Assembly: GCA_903995115.1 (NCBI GenBank)
Contig: LR877150.1
Coordinates: forward strand, 761,001 to 825,000
Direction of reading: 5' to 3'
Length of the DNA stretch: 64,000 nucleotides
DNA from: Angomonas deanei
Taxonomy: Eukaryota > Euglenozoa > Kinetoplastea > Trypanosomatida > Trypanosomatidae
The notes under the pieces are model-generated. The model searched no databases. It was given only the letters and a program-made list of their open reading frames with translations, and had not been told where the DNA came from. Position 1 is the stretch's first letter. The number at the start of each line of letters is the position of its first letter. The position numbers and the translations under genes are program-made. Below, in pieces: positions 29,155 to 40,174 of the stretch.

Positions 29155-29961
29155 TTAATCATCCAGTAAGTGGGACAGTACAGAACTTGACCCACTGTTA
29201 TTGGACACTCTTTTTTCCAGCGCGCGCACTGTATTCTCCGATCTAGCCAGGAGCTCCTCCGCCTTTCGCCGGCGTTGGCAGAACTCTTGCACTTCCCCTT
29301 CTCTAGCGCGCTTCAGTTCCGCCGTGCGAAGACCTACACTAAACAAGCGACCCTGGATTTGCTGTAAATAGTGTTTGTACACTTCCGTCTCCTCGGTCGC
29401 ATTGTAGTTAGCCCTGTACAAGCCACTGCTGACGTACTGCGAGACTAGCCACTCGTGATAGACGTAATCGTTCCTCTTATCGGCTAAACTACCCGAGGGA
29501 AGGGGCGACTCGGAGGAGCTAGTCAACAGAACACAATCGCCTCCCTCCTCATGGTGGCTCGTCTGACTGGCGTGTGGGGATGTTCTGGTGCCGGGACGGC
29601 TATCATCGCCCGGACGGTGATCCCTGTCATGGTGAAGACGCTTCATCACATACGGACTAGGCGGTAGAGAAACCCACGAGAAGGCCTCCTCGCCACCGCC
29701 GACAAAGGCACTGGGGTTGCCGAAAGGGCTTCCCGAAATGGGAGAAGAAATCACGTCGCTCGACGGAGAGGCGTTGAAAAAGAAGGAATCCTTCATTTTC
29801 TCTCTAAATGCAGTCATTTCTTGAAGAATGCGCTCCTGGTCCTTTTCGCTCTCGTCGTGGTACCGACTGGTCTGTTCCGCATAGGTCGACGACCGCAATT
29901 CGCTCGCCACCAACTCGCGGGCACGTGCTAATTCTGACCAGGTACAGTCTGGTACGTTCAT
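29155..29961 (-). CDS. Coiled-coil protein of unknown function
   Basis: A 268-residue protein. Residues 1-60 are helical and charged. A Ser/Pro/His-rich disordered middle (about 65-160) follows. The C-terminal helical region (about 165-255) contains EWLVSQYVSSGLYR, then Arg/Glu-rich helix (AELKRAREGEVQEFCQRRRK) likely to form a coiled coil. The ATG at 29961 is preferred over upstream in-frame codons because a pyrimidine-rich stretch and a TAG lie just before it on the coding strand. The leader would then be only 2 bases, so the true acceptor may lie further upstream. I recognise no family. The frame is intact. Confidence 0.55.
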   Translation of the reverse strand: MNVPDCTWSELARARELVASELRSSTYAEQTSRYHDESEKDQERILQEMTAFREKMKDSFFFNASPSSDVISSPISGSPFGNPSAFVGGGEEAFSWVSLPPSPYVMKRLHHDRDHRPGDDSRPGTRTSPHASQTSHHEEGGDCVLLTSSSESPLPSGSLADKRNDYVYHEWLVSQYVSSGLYRANYNATEETEVYKHYLQQIQGRLFSVGLRTAELKRAREGEVQEFCQRRRKAEELLARSENTVRALEKRVSNNSGSSSVLSHLLDD

Positions 29962-30368
29962 GACTACGGAGGAAAGTAGAATAAAACGGGGGTAGAAAGG
30001 AAGAGATGCCAGCACCATTTGCAACAGACGAGAAATGAACAACAGGAACAACAAAAAGGTAAATCTATTTTTTAAAAAAATTATTAGACCTAGTGTATTA
30101 ACGCAACGCTGAAGATATTAGTTAAAAAGAACAACAGCAAAACAAGAAGAAAAACCGCGCGCGGAAAAAAAACGAGTATTACCATCAAAGGAAAGAAAAA
30201 GAAATACTAAAGGTACAAGACGACATCTAAATGTACAACTTTTTTTTAAAGTTCGCGTCAGGAAAAAAAAAAAAAGATACGGAAAACGAATCATATTCCA
30301 AAACAAAAATAAAACGAAACATTAGTAAAAACTATAAATTGTACAGGTGTATAAGCATTATTATTATT
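29962..30368. other. Intergenic spacer between the coiled-coil orphan and PI-PLC
   Basis: AT-rich, with A-rich runs near 30070, 30240 and 30262-30274. It should consist of the PI-PLC 3' UTR and the orphan's leader. No supported gene. Confidence 0.55.
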
Positions 30369-32465
30369 TTACGTCAGAGAAATCATACACATTACGCACG
30401 CGCCAGCCACCTCGACCCCCTTCGCGTTCCACAAATACATTCTCCGACAGCCGCTGCTAATGAGGCGCAAAAGAAGAATGCGCTCCCCCACGAGGCCACT
30501 GGTCGTGAGATTATTGCCATCGTACACCTGTATCGCGATGGACGACATATCCCAGTTGGGGATACTCCAGGAGAACGTATTGACTCCAGTTCCCCGCCAC
30601 ACTGGACGGAATCCATTGTCTTTAATGATTGCGGTCCGGTGCGGGGTGTTATCTACGCCCGGCCCCTCCACGCTAAGACTGACGCAAGGATCTAGGGTAC
30701 TCTTCTTGTCATTGCCCTTCGGCTTTGGCAAACAGAATCCGGAGATAATCTCAACCGTCAGTGACTTCCGCTCTGCTGTCGGAAAAGGAGGGAGAAGACA
30801 TGGTGGTTTTAGTAGATAACCACAATTGCCATTATCCATAAAAAAAGCCTTGTTGTGTCTCCACTCGAATGTCTTCACGGACTGCCAATTCAGTGCCACG
30901 ATCTGACACCCGCAGTTCCAGTAGCCTTGTGGGTTATAATTGCTACTGTCGAAGCGCGTACCGGCTGGGTAGATGCGAGTCAGACAGGCGGCGTTGATCT
31001 TTGTGAAGGCGTGGGGATTCTCCTCGTAGACCGTCTTCGCCTTCTTTTCCGAGAGGGATGTGCAGTGGTACGGGTGACGGTTGGAGAGGTAGGAAAGGTT
31101 TTCAGTCCCTTTGTAGCCAGCGCTCTCAATCGTGACGAGTGAGGATAGAAACTCCGAGGTGCTTTCCTTCTTATCCGACTTGCGCTCTTCCTTTGCGGTC
31201 AAGTACACCTCATCGTCCACGTCGGCGTCGTCGCAGTCGTCCTCGTCCTTGTACATACCGGCCTCAATGGTGAAGTTGCCGCGCTTGCACTTGACGAGGA
31301 ATTTGTATTTTAGACTCTCTGGTGACAGGTCAATATCGGGTGCTTCATTCGGTTGCCAGGTAGGCTTCAGAAGACTATCCCCCAAGTACTTGGTAAGGAT
31401 GGTCGCCATGCGGTCCTGCTGCTTCAGGTCCGTGTGTACCTCCAAGGAGAGAATCACTGGGTATGGTGACGCCACAAAGGCGAACTCCTTGATTGTTTTA
31501 ATACAGTCCACAAACCGAATCTTGGACGTCCGGGTGTGTCCGTGGTACACGATTGGCTCACGGACTGGTCCATTCCAGCAATCCAACTCTACACAGCGGC
31601 ACCCATCCAACAGCGCCTTCTTGTACATTTCGGTGGACGACTTCCCCGTCAGTTGGCCCGCCGTGAGATAGGTGTTATGGGAGGAGTTGATAAAGTACTC
31701 GCAGATGGGTCGTTTCATGTCATGGTAGACATTGGAGGCGCTGTCCAGCTTCACCAGTGCCGCGTACCGCGAGAGGGAAAGATATTCCAGGAACTCCATC
31801 TTGGTCAGCTCCGTGGCACTTAAGCAACCCAATTCTATCATTCGCTTCTCCGTCTCCGCATCGTCCACTGGCTCATTTTGCACGTCGTTAATGAACCTTT
31901 TAAAGCTCTCCTTCGACATGGTCTCCTTCTTGGGGTCTGGCGTAAACAGGAATTCAAGCTCTTTCAGTATAGACGACCGAATCAGGGAATTTTCAAACTG
32001 ACTGTAGGTGACGGTCGTCTGCTTGTTGGTGAAATAGGAAAGAATTTTCTCTTTGAGGTCGTCGGGGAAATTGAGGCACTCGCAGACCTTCTTATACTCT
32101 CGGTAGGAGAGATCACCGCTGTGGTCCTCGTCGAAGAGCATCCACAACTTCATCACATTGGCACGGTTTATATTCGGGTACGCCCGCTCATTGTATTTGC
32201 TAAAATAGTTGTCAAACGCGGCCGACAGTGGCACGTCATCGTTGAAAGCGAGAAACATAAATTCCTTCGCCTTCTCGTGCGTACAGCTCAGCAAATTCTG
32301 GGACGCCAACAGTAGCGTGGCAAAAAAGGTAGCCAAACTGTTTTCTGTGGCTTGTTTTTCGTCGTTGTGATAAAAGAAATCGGCCGCAATGTACTTGCAA
32401 TTGGGCATGTACCTTTTAAACTTATTTTCCACTTCATCCCCACAACAGGCGCAGCACCCCCACAT
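30369..32465 (-). CDS. Phosphoinositide-specific phospholipase C (delta-like)
   Basis: Hydrolyses PI(4,5)P2 to IP3 and diacylglycerol. The 698-residue protein has EF-hand-like repeats (about 100-250; DEDHSGDLSYREYKKV is a canonical loop) and catalytic X (about 255-400) and Y (about 465-575) halves split by an acidic linker. A C2 domain (about 580-698) closes the chain. The two catalytic His are in NSSHNTYLTAGQ and VYHGHTRTSKIRF. The Y half has SSNYNPQGYWNCGCQIVALN. The ATG at 32465 gives an N-terminus MWGCCACCGDE, rich in Cys suited to palmitoylation. Gly is at position 3 rather than 2, so classical N-myristoylation is not predicted. No PH domain is seen, consistent with protist enzymes. Confidence 0.95.
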   Translation of the reverse strand: MWGCCACCGDEVENKFKRYMPNCKYIAADFFYHNDEKQATENSLATFFATLLLASQNLLSCTHEKAKEFMFLAFNDDVPLSAAFDNYFSKYNERAYPNINRANVMKLWMLFDEDHSGDLSYREYKKVCECLNFPDDLKEKILSYFTNKQTTVTYSQFENSLIRSSILKELEFLFTPDPKKETMSKESFKRFINDVQNEPVDDAETEKRMIELGCLSATELTKMEFLEYLSLSRYAALVKLDSASNVYHDMKRPICEYFINSSHNTYLTAGQLTGKSSTEMYKKALLDGCRCVELDCWNGPVREPIVYHGHTRTSKIRFVDCIKTIKEFAFVASPYPVILSLEVHTDLKQQDRMATILTKYLGDSLLKPTWQPNEAPDIDLSPESLKYKFLVKCKRGNFTIEAGMYKDEDDCDDADVDDEVYLTAKEERKSDKKESTSEFLSSLVTIESAGYKGTENLSYLSNRHPYHCTSLSEKKAKTVYEENPHAFTKINAACLTRIYPAGTRFDSSNYNPQGYWNCGCQIVALNWQSVKTFEWRHNKAFFMDNGNCGYLLKPPCLLPPFPTAERKSLTVEIISGFCLPKPKGNDKKSTLDPCVSLSVEGPGVDNTPHRTAIIKDNGFRPVWRGTGVNTFSWSIPNWDMSSIAIQVYDGNNLTTSGLVGERILLLRLISSGCRRMYLWNAKGVEVAGACVMCMISLT

Positions 32466-32635
32466 TCTTGTGATTCGTTTTACAAGAAACAAAAAAATGT
32501 AATTTCTATGGATAGAAAAAGGGAGAGAGGCGGAGAGAGTATTAGTGACGTTCTTCTTTCGTTTATGGTGATGGGTATTCATCCACGTACACAGATCTAT
32601 ACGACGACTACCTGAGAAGAAGAAAAAAATGATTC

Positions 32636-33775
32636 CTAGATTTCGCGGATATTTTGATACTCTTTTGGTCGTTCTTCGATGCACTTCTTGTCCTTGACCC
32701 GCTTCTCCTCCTGTCGCTTCAGAAACGCCGCCCGATTCTGAATGACACGCTCAATTAGAAAGTCTGTCGTCAAATTGCACTCGCTGTCCACCTCTCTGAA
32801 GATGCCCAACTCCTGGGGCACCTGGTAGGAGGAGCCCGCGTCCCCGCCGGGGTACTGGTCGCAGACTTTGCCCCCCACCACAATGTCCACGTGGAGGGAA
32901 TCAATGACATCCTTGGTGACGTTAAAAGGTACGCCCAGTACCACCTCGTTGACGTAGCGGCACGACAGCACCCCCAGCACTCGCTCGTTGAGGTTCATGA
33001 TGGGGTAGTTTTTGCCCTTCACCTCGTTCACCGTCTTGTCTTCGTGGACGCCAACAATGACGTAGTCCCCTAGCTCCCGTGCCTTCTGTAGGACGCGGAT
33101 GTGGCCGATATGAAAGAGATCGAAACTGCCGTCAATGTACACCACCTTATCGCCCGCCTTTGGGGTCGAGTTGTTGCTGAATTGAACAATCTTTTTCGAG
33201 GTGGTCAAGTAGTGTGCAACAGGGGCCTCTGTTTCGTGCAGCTGTACGCCTTCCACAGAGTCTAACATGTGCTCCTTTGTGCACAGCAGCATGCGCCCCA
33301 CCAAGTCCGTGGTGGAGATACCGTCCGTGCGCTTCACCACTTTCAGCTTCCCGGCGTCGATAATTTCTTGGTAGGAGTTACGCCCGTCTAGGCCGACGGA
33401 GAGATCATCCCCGTGGACAACGTAGTCAATCTCGAATCGTTCCATATCCTTCAGACGGGTGCAGTAGGGGTAGTTTTCCACGACATAGTCGACCCACTTG
33501 CAGGCACGCAGGGCTTCGTACCGCTCTTCGTCGTGCATAATCGGGGGGCCCTTGAAGCGCATGACTTCCTCATCGGTGTGGCAGCCGACAAAGAGTTCGT
33601 TACCGAACTTTGCCGCCTGACGGATCGCGTTACAGTGCCCAAAGTGGAGCATATCAAAGCAGCCATCCAACCATATTCGGACTACCCCGGGTGCCTTGGG
33701 TGGAATCTCCTTGACACAGTAGAGCTTATACTCATCGTCCGGGTCGGAGGCGTTCAGCCAAACTTTTTCAGTCAT
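32636..33775 (-). CDS. Ethanolamine-phosphate cytidylyltransferase
   Basis: Makes CDP-ethanolamine from CTP and phosphoethanolamine in the Kennedy pathway for phosphatidylethanolamine. The 379-residue protein carries two cytidylyltransferase folds, as is typical of this enzyme and not of the single-domain choline version. The first HxGH is in DGCFDMLHFGHCNAIRQA (residues 44-47). The second is in DGSFDLFHIGHIRVLQ (about 220). RTDGISTTDLVGRML is the RTxGISTT-type signature. The start ATG and the length match the family. The frame is intact, ending TAG. Confidence 0.96.
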   Translation of the reverse strand: MTEKVWLNASDPDDEYKLYCVKEIPPKAPGVVRIWLDGCFDMLHFGHCNAIRQAAKFGNELFVGCHTDEEVMRFKGPPIMHDEERYEALRACKWVDYVVENYPYCTRLKDMERFEIDYVVHGDDLSVGLDGRNSYQEIIDAGKLKVVKRTDGISTTDLVGRMLLCTKEHMLDSVEGVQLHETEAPVAHYLTTSKKIVQFSNNSTPKAGDKVVYIDGSFDLFHIGHIRVLQKARELGDYVIVGVHEDKTVNEVKGKNYPIMNLNERVLGVLSCRYVNEVVLGVPFNVTKDVIDSLHVDIVVGGKVCDQYPGGDAGSSYQVPQELGIFREVDSECNLTTDFLIERVIQNRAAFLKRQEEKRVKDKKCIEERPKEYQNIREI

Positions 33776-34004
33776 GTAAGATACTTCTTTGTTGCGCGAT
33801 ATAGTATTATTATTTCACTTTGTAGTATAAGGTCAAGACATCAAAGAGAGGGATCCGTATTCAACCAAGTGGAAAACGCACAATTGGTCAGGCATAGAAG
33901 AACGAACTTCGTGCCGCGATAAAGGCAATAGAATTACTTTTTTTTTTTTTGGTAAAATGATATAAAAGTAAATAAAAGGGTAAAGAACGAAATCAAAGAG
34001 ATTT

Positions 34005-34538
34005 TTATGCAACCACGGCGCGCTTCGAGTTCTTCTTCTTGATAACAACACGCTCCTTGCGGGAAGCCTTGTTGATACGCTGGAGAAGAGGGAAGCTGAT
34101 GTTCTCCTTGTGGAACTGGGCGAGCTTGGGGGCATCCTTGTTGGAGACCGACTTCACGCTGAGGAGCTCCACGTTGTGGTAGCGAGCGCGGTGGCGGGAG
34201 GCAAGGTCGTTGTAGGCTTGGCTGACGGCGCCGCTCTTGCTGACGTCACGGAAGAGCTTGAGCATGTGGGTGTAGCCGCAACGCTGGCTGTAGTACGCGA
34301 TATCGACGGCGTAGTTACGGGCAGCGAGCTTGGAGTCGCGGATACGGCGGCAGGCCAGCACATCACCGTGGGTGGACTTGACCTTGTTCTTGATGCGCAT
34401 CATGCGCCAGAAGCGGCTCTTGGCGACGACGTAGTTGGGGGCAAAGACCTCAAACTTGTAGACCGTGGGCTCGGGGTTCTTTTCAGAGGGGCTCTCGCGG
34501 CCGACGACCTCGTAGTGGCGAAGGTGGGGCTTGACCAT
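34005..34538 (-). CDS. RPL18A: 60S ribosomal protein L18a (eL20)
   Basis: A cytosolic large-subunit ribosomal protein of 177 residues, the usual length. It opens with LRHYEVVGR and contains FEVFAPNYVVAKSRFWRMM and STHGDVLACRRI, all diagnostic. Codons are strongly biased toward C- or G-ending forms, unlike the regulatory genes nearby, as expected of a highly expressed gene. The single copy lies between PCYT2 and PheRS alpha. An A/T-run spacer of about 270 bases separates it from PheRS alpha. Confidence 0.97.
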   Translation of the reverse strand: MVKPHLRHYEVVGRESPSEKNPEPTVYKFEVFAPNYVVAKSRFWRMMRIKNKVKSTHGDVLACRRIRDSKLAARNYAVDIAYYSQRCGYTHMLKLFRDVSKSGAVSQAYNDLASRHRARYHNVELLSVKSVSNKDAPKLAQFHKENISFPLLQRINKASRKERVVIKKKNSKRAVVA

Positions 34539-34810
34539 TGTTTACCTTTGATACGTTCTTTCAAGTATAGGCGAAGAAGACAAAAGTGTGTGAGGGAGAG
34601 AAAAGAAAAGCAAATAACAGTTGGTAGAAATATAATCACATGTAGAAGTTTTTCCGTGCGTCAAAGTGTCCCCATCTGTACAGTGAGTTGTTGATAGACT
34701 TATTAGATTAACACCATTATTATGTTTTATACTCTTATTAAAAAGGGGAAACTTAAACAACTCCCTAAAAAAAAAAAACGAAAAGAGGTTAACTTAAAGA
34801 TGATGACACG

Positions 34811-36286
34811 TTAGAAACGAGCAATGGCGGAACGCTTAATAAAGTTAATGTTCACACGGTGGCCGAAGAGCTCGTGAATGTTGGAGATGTTGTACTTGAT
34901 CATGGTATTTCGCTCCAGCGAGATACCCCACGCCATCACACTAACCCCAGCGTCAAACCCGAGCGGGCCGAGCAGCTCCGGGCGGAAGAGCCCACTGTTC
35001 CCCACCTCAATCCACTTCTTTAGGCCGGTGTGGAAACCAAAAATTTCCATGGAAGGCTCCGTGTAGGGGTTAAAAGTGGGCTTGAAGCGAAGCCGCTCAA
35101 TACCAATGCGGCGGAAGAACTTATCGAACGTGTGCATCATGTTGGCGAGGGAAATATTCCTTCCCACCACGAACCCCTCGATTTGGTGGAACTCGCAGAG
35201 GTGGGTCTTGTCCATCTCCTCGTTTCGGAACACACGGTCGATACTATAGTAACGCCCGGGTCTGAACTTGAGGGTACCGTCCGGCAGCTTCTCGGACATT
35301 TGAGCTAGGCGGAAGAGGGTGTACGCAGAGGACCCCGTCGTGTGGGTGCGGAGAATATTACGCTTTGCCTCTTCTTCCTTCCAAGGGGTGCGGAAGGCGG
35401 CCTCGTGTGCCGCGCGTACCTTCGCCATCAGCTCCTTTTGGACTACTTCCGAGGTGGCTGGCTTGGAGATAAAGAAGGTATCCTGCAAGTCACGGGCGGG
35501 GTGCTGTTGCGGGATAAAGAGGGAGTCAAAGTTCCAGAAGGAGCTCTCCACCCAGTGCTGCGTGTCCATCTCCTGAAAGCCTAACTCCATGAAGATCTCA
35601 CGGAACTCCTGGCGCACCTTCAGCAGAGGGTGCAGCTGACCACCGTCAATGTCTTCGGCGGGGACGGAAAAGTTGTACTCTTTGAAGCTGGTCGTCTTCC
35701 ACGCGCCGGTGACGAGCATTTCGCGGGTAAGGTCACCGACCGCCTTGGCCTTCACCTCGACGGAGTAGTCCGGGCCTTTGGTGTAGAGGAACACCTTCTT
35801 GTTGTCTAGGGTGGCCAGCTTGCGCTTCTTGAGCGCCTCCGTCTCCTTCGGGTTGGCCTCCCCGCCGCCAATAATACGCTGGAGAAGGTCCCGCACCTCA
35901 TCGCTGGCCGTGGCGGCGTTCCGCTGCAGCACCGGCTGTCCGCTGGACTTGTCAATCTTTAACAGCTTGGACTTCATACCGTTGGCCAGCGCCACCGCCG
36001 TTGTCTCCTTGCCGAACTGCTCCTGCACCTTGGACTGCGGCAGGTCCCCGTCGCCGAGTAACTTCCACAAGTTGTACTCTGGACTGCCCTTTTCGACAAT
36101 CTCCTTCGCCTCTTCGCTGATGTTCCACACCGGTTTGGTTTCCATGTCCGCCACTATGTACCCCTGCGCCGTCAGGGACTTGGCAGCCCCCACCACCTCC
36201 TGGTGGTCCACCTTATTGTCGGCGGCCAGCTCCTCCGACGACACCTTGTCGCGGGTCGATAGGGCTTTCAAAATGATTCCTTCCAT
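34811..36286 (-). CDS. FARSA: Phenylalanyl-tRNA synthetase alpha subunit, cytosolic
   Basis: Class II aminoacyl-tRNA synthetase alpha subunit; with PheRS beta it charges tRNA-Phe. The 491-residue protein has N-terminal winged-helix DNA-binding-like folds (about 1-165) and then the catalytic core. Motif 1 region is QQHPARDLQDTFFISKP, motif 2 is YYSIDRVFRNEEMDKTHLCE, and motif 3 is GVSVMAWGISLERNTMIKY. Insertions and length match the archaeal/eukaryotic cytosolic type, not the mitochondrial monomer. The ATG at 36286 is preferred over in-frame upstream codons because it directly follows the acceptor at 36304. Confidence 0.97.
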   Translation of the reverse strand: MEGIILKALSTRDKVSSEELAADNKVDHQEVVGAAKSLTAQGYIVADMETKPVWNISEEAKEIVEKGSPEYNLWKLLGDGDLPQSKVQEQFGKETTAVALANGMKSKLLKIDKSSGQPVLQRNAATASDEVRDLLQRIIGGGEANPKETEALKKRKLATLDNKKVFLYTKGPDYSVEVKAKAVGDLTREMLVTGAWKTTSFKEYNFSVPAEDIDGGQLHPLLKVRQEFREIFMELGFQEMDTQHWVESSFWNFDSLFIPQQHPARDLQDTFFISKPATSEVVQKELMAKVRAAHEAAFRTPWKEEEAKRNILRTHTTGSSAYTLFRLAQMSEKLPDGTLKFRPGRYYSIDRVFRNEEMDKTHLCEFHQIEGFVVGRNISLANMMHTFDKFFRRIGIERLRFKPTFNPYTEPSMEIFGFHTGLKKWIEVGNSGLFRPELLGPLGFDAGVSVMAWGISLERNTMIKYNISNIHELFGHRVNINFIKRSAIARF

Positions 36287-36302
36287 TTCTCTATTATGTG
36301 AA

Positions 36303-36347
36303 CTACAGACCGAAATAAAAAAAGGTAAAGGGAAAAAAAAAAAAAAG
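36303..36347 (-). promoter_or_regulatory. Predicted trans-splice acceptor of PheRS alpha
   Basis: The coding strand shows two T-rich blocks with intervening C (36347-36309), then TAG at 36305-36303, with the ATG 17 bases later. This is a textbook kinetoplastid acceptor layout. Confidence 0.6.
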
Positions 36348-36528
36348 ATGGTAGAACACAGTGACCACAAACAAGGAGTCCTATCACACGGTATTCAACG
36401 TTTGACGCCCACGAGGCGTGTTATGGAGGACTTATTATTCGCGTCATTAAAGGTGTTTTACAACAAAATAAAGATTGTTTTATTTTTTTGTTTTCAGTTT
36501 TGATTTTTTTGATGTACAAATAGTTATG

Positions 36529-39500
36529 TTAAATATTGTACAGTAATTTGGAATAAGGATGCCATGTGCAGGACTCGTAATAGCGCAAACCCGACCGTTC
36601 CATCAGTTCCTTTCCGTTGCTGCACAGTATCTCCATCACTCTACTTTCGGCTTCAGAAGACACCGGGCGGCCAAGGACAAGTTGGGAGGTGCTGGTAATG
36701 TACACTTGAAGCGTGAGCGGCGCCAAGCCGGTGGAGCTGACACGTCGCCGCATGTTGTCCATGTTCCGCACATAAGCGACGATGCCCACCACCAAGCACA
36801 CCACGTCAGCTTCACCGGACGCGCAGGTGCGGAGGGCTTTGGAGGCCACGTTGATCATCTCCCGCTGTGTCGACGTCACCTGCTCGGTGTCAGGCACGTT
36901 TGTGAGGCGGTCTAGTCGGTCCTGGACGGCCGTGATCATTTTCAGAAACGGGCACGCGGACGGGGTGTGCTCCTGAATTAAACGACACGTCCGGTTGACG
37001 TTGTAGATGAGTAGTCTCCAAACCGAGTGCAGGGTCATGTGTCGGCAGCTCGGAATTAAACGAGAGGCGACGGAGCCGTTATCGGTCGACAGCTTCCTCG
37101 TCACAGAGTGGTCCCCGTCGGGACGAAAGCGGTACATGTCAATACCCCAGCACAAGGAAACGGGACCGTCGTTAAAACTGTCCCCCTTCACGTTAATGTC
37201 CAGATTATTCCACAAGTAAAAGAGACGCTGCAGTGTGCTGTCGTAGGCCTCACGCTCTGCAATGTCCTCCTCTGTCCCACCCACGTAGAGCCACGTCCGG
37301 TGAACCCATGAGATGGGGGCGGAGGCGGCGATGCGACGGCTGGCACCGCTGGCATCATTGTCCACAATCGTCGCCGCGGCACTTCTGCAATCGGGGTTGA
37401 GGTAAATCTGCGGATTGACGTTCATCCACTCCGTTTCTTTTTCGACGTAATCCAAACTTCTTGGCGTAAACTCCTTGAAGGAGGAAACCACAAAGTCAAA
37501 GATACCATGCAGTCCAATGACGGGGAGGCCCAGCATAGGCCGGAGTCGCGCATCCGACCACTCCCGCCGACACGACGAAGTTACCATAATTTCAAAAAAG
37601 CTCAGCACCGTGCCCAGCGGCCATATCCCATTCTTCCGAAGAACATCCGAGGCCTCAAGGGAGCGGGACCACCGCCCGCGTAATTTTTCCCATTCCTCCG
37701 TACTATCCAAATCGCCAGCATTAATCGCCCTCTCTTTCGCATATACCCGCGAACCCGACATCCCAGTGCGTCGTTCCTCCGCCAGAACGGCACCGTTGTA
37801 GTCGAAGGGTGAAATGGGCAGATAGGTGGTAATCTTGGGCAACGCCAAGGGTAGGTCACAAATATTCTCCACCAGCGTCACTTTCGAGAAATAGGTCAGC
37901 AAGTCATCCCCCGCATCCAAGGTGTCATCTTCCCTCGTTTTGACAAAAATTAACTCGCGGCAGAACTCACGGTGTTTCTGGGGGAGAAACCGGAGCACCT
38001 CCCTCACCCACGTACGGTCAATCGAGCGAGAGGCCGTGACATTTTCGGTCAAGAAGATGAAATAAAAAGAGTTGTTGCGGCTATTGTGCTGGATGGCCAT
38101 ATCCACTAGAAAAAAAATATGCGCAATCGCGTCGCCGTCGTTCCACTCATTGTACTTTCCGTCCGGGTTGACGTGTTTTAAGTATTCCAAATACAATGTT
38201 CGGTACTTGAAAAACTTGGGGCAGTACTCCTTGAAGCGCCGCAGGTTATCACGCCCCTTCTCAAAATTAGAGAGGTAGCAGGACAGCAAATCCCCATACA
38301 GCACGATGACGGCAGCACCGTCCTCATCGCAGCCGGCAATGCTGCAGAAGTTGGACAGGAGAATGTTACTCTTGACCGAGTGAAAGGTAGATCGGGCGTA
38401 GGAGATGATTTCTTCCATCATTTCATACTGTTCCAGGAAGGAGGCCTCCGCATCGGGGTTGAAGTGAATCATGTCGCTCTCGTCCAGCTCCTCCAAGCTG
38501 CTGATATTAAAACTACCACGAGACAATGCTTCCCCTGGTCCTCGGCGGGGCGTAGGTGTGGCGGACGGTTCCGTTTAAAAGGTCTTCGTCGTCCGCACTG
38601 GACATGGGCTTTGCGACCCTTGGTTTCCCCACCTCCCCACTCAGCGCATTCACGTTGAAGCACTTCACCACTCTTCCCAGTTTGAGCCGCTGAAGGTACC
38701 GCGTAAACCGCATCCACACGGTGATGTGCAAGGCTTCGGACAGTGGACGGAGGAGCATGGAGGTGTGTACATAAGTGATGAAACTGCGGTCGCAGATTTC
38801 AAAGAAGGAGAGCGCCAACTCTTGGTCGGCGGAAAGGACTGTGTAGGACGAAGAGTTTCCTTGTATCGGCATCGGCCACAGCGACTGGGGTACTTGGTGA
38901 AACTTTGTCAAGGCAAGGAAGAAGGAGACCCATCGGTCGGTCAACTCCCCACAGCGCTTCGCCAGTTGATTCATCGTGGGGTGGGAAGACACATTCTCCG
39001 CCCACGCCGTCTTCTCTAGTAGGGAAGCGATCCACTCGTAGCGACTCGTGGTGGTCACGCCACAGTCGTTCTGGTGAAGCACCAACGACGGGATCGACCG
39101 GATCGCCGGTCCAATGATGCGGTGTACCACGAGTGTGGCGATGGCCGTGTACTCAATGGTGTAGAGGGTCTCCTCATCCTGTATAATGCTCGTGTGCGCC
39201 AGACCGCTCCCAGATATGGCACGCATCACCGTCCACATGGCCCGCCGCAACGCCTCTGGCCAGTCGTCGATAAGACTGAAGGACACTTCAATCACACGAG
39301 TACACAGACCGACAATGGAGTCCACCCCACTCTGGAGATCCGCGTTGGAGAGCTTGCATGGCTCTGACGGATTGGTCTCCAGCTTGCAAAAGTAGTCCAC
39401 CACATCACGCATGATTTCATCCTTTTCGTCCAGCACCTGCGATCGTGCCATTAAGAAGCTCAAATTCTGCAAGTGCGACCGGTTGGGGGAGTGGGTCGAG

Positions 39501-40174
39501 CGCGTCATGAGCTTACCCACATCGTGTCCACCGGGCCCTAAGGGAGGGGATTCGTCTAATGCCTCGTTGGGGGGCGGGCTGCCCACTTCCAGCAGGAACT
39601 GCTGCTCCGCAGCTGCCAAACCAGCCAGCTCACTCGTACTGAACTTTGTCAGCATATCCGGGTTTATCATTTCCGCATCGAAGCTCAGTCCCGTCGGTGT
39701 CCGGCCACGCGACAAATCATCAAAGAACCCGTCATCCTCTGTGTCACCTTCCTCTCCGTTCCGGTTCGAGAAAATAACGGATCGATTGCAAGGTAGTGTA
39801 CTCAGTGGGGTGCACACGGCACACAGCTGCGCCACATAGTTACTATCGGGGGCCGTCACGGACAGATTGGCAATCTTGTCGATGAGACGGGCGATCGAGC
39901 CCTCCCCCTTCATAAATTTTCGACTATCCCTGAGCTTCCACAGGGATCGGTCCAACTCTAGCGTAAGCAGTTCGGAAATAATCTCACTCGTCGCCAGTGC
40001 ATTAATCTGACTCCCACGCAGGAGGAGACTGGCAAACTTGTCAATGAACCCGTCCAGCTCGGAGGGTGTGATGCTGTAGAATATACTCAGCAAAATGGTG
40101 GCGTCTGAGGCCATGTCCTGCACGACGGAGTGCACACTAAGGGTACTTAACAAACCATTCTCGAACTCCGCCAT
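36529..40174 (-). CDS. Probable RasGAP-like protein with Sec14-like C-terminal region, one +1 frame break
   Basis: Two overlapping frames (40174-38513, to 36529) join into about 1,215 residues. The first resembles a RasGAP all-helical domain. It has an early LLLRGSQINALATSEII and later IATLVVHRIIGPAIRSIPSL, comparable to the FLRFxNPAI helix, followed by conserved-looking helices (EWIASLLEKTAWAENV). I do not see a clear arginine finger. The second frame contains a block compatible with CRAL-TRIO/Sec14 (AAVIVLYGDLLSCYL; WVREVLRFLPQKHREFCREL), an order also seen in neurofibromin. This is a weak, pattern-based call. The frames meet within 38513-38570, close to two four-base G/C runs. No ATG opens the second frame. 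Confidence 0.4.
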
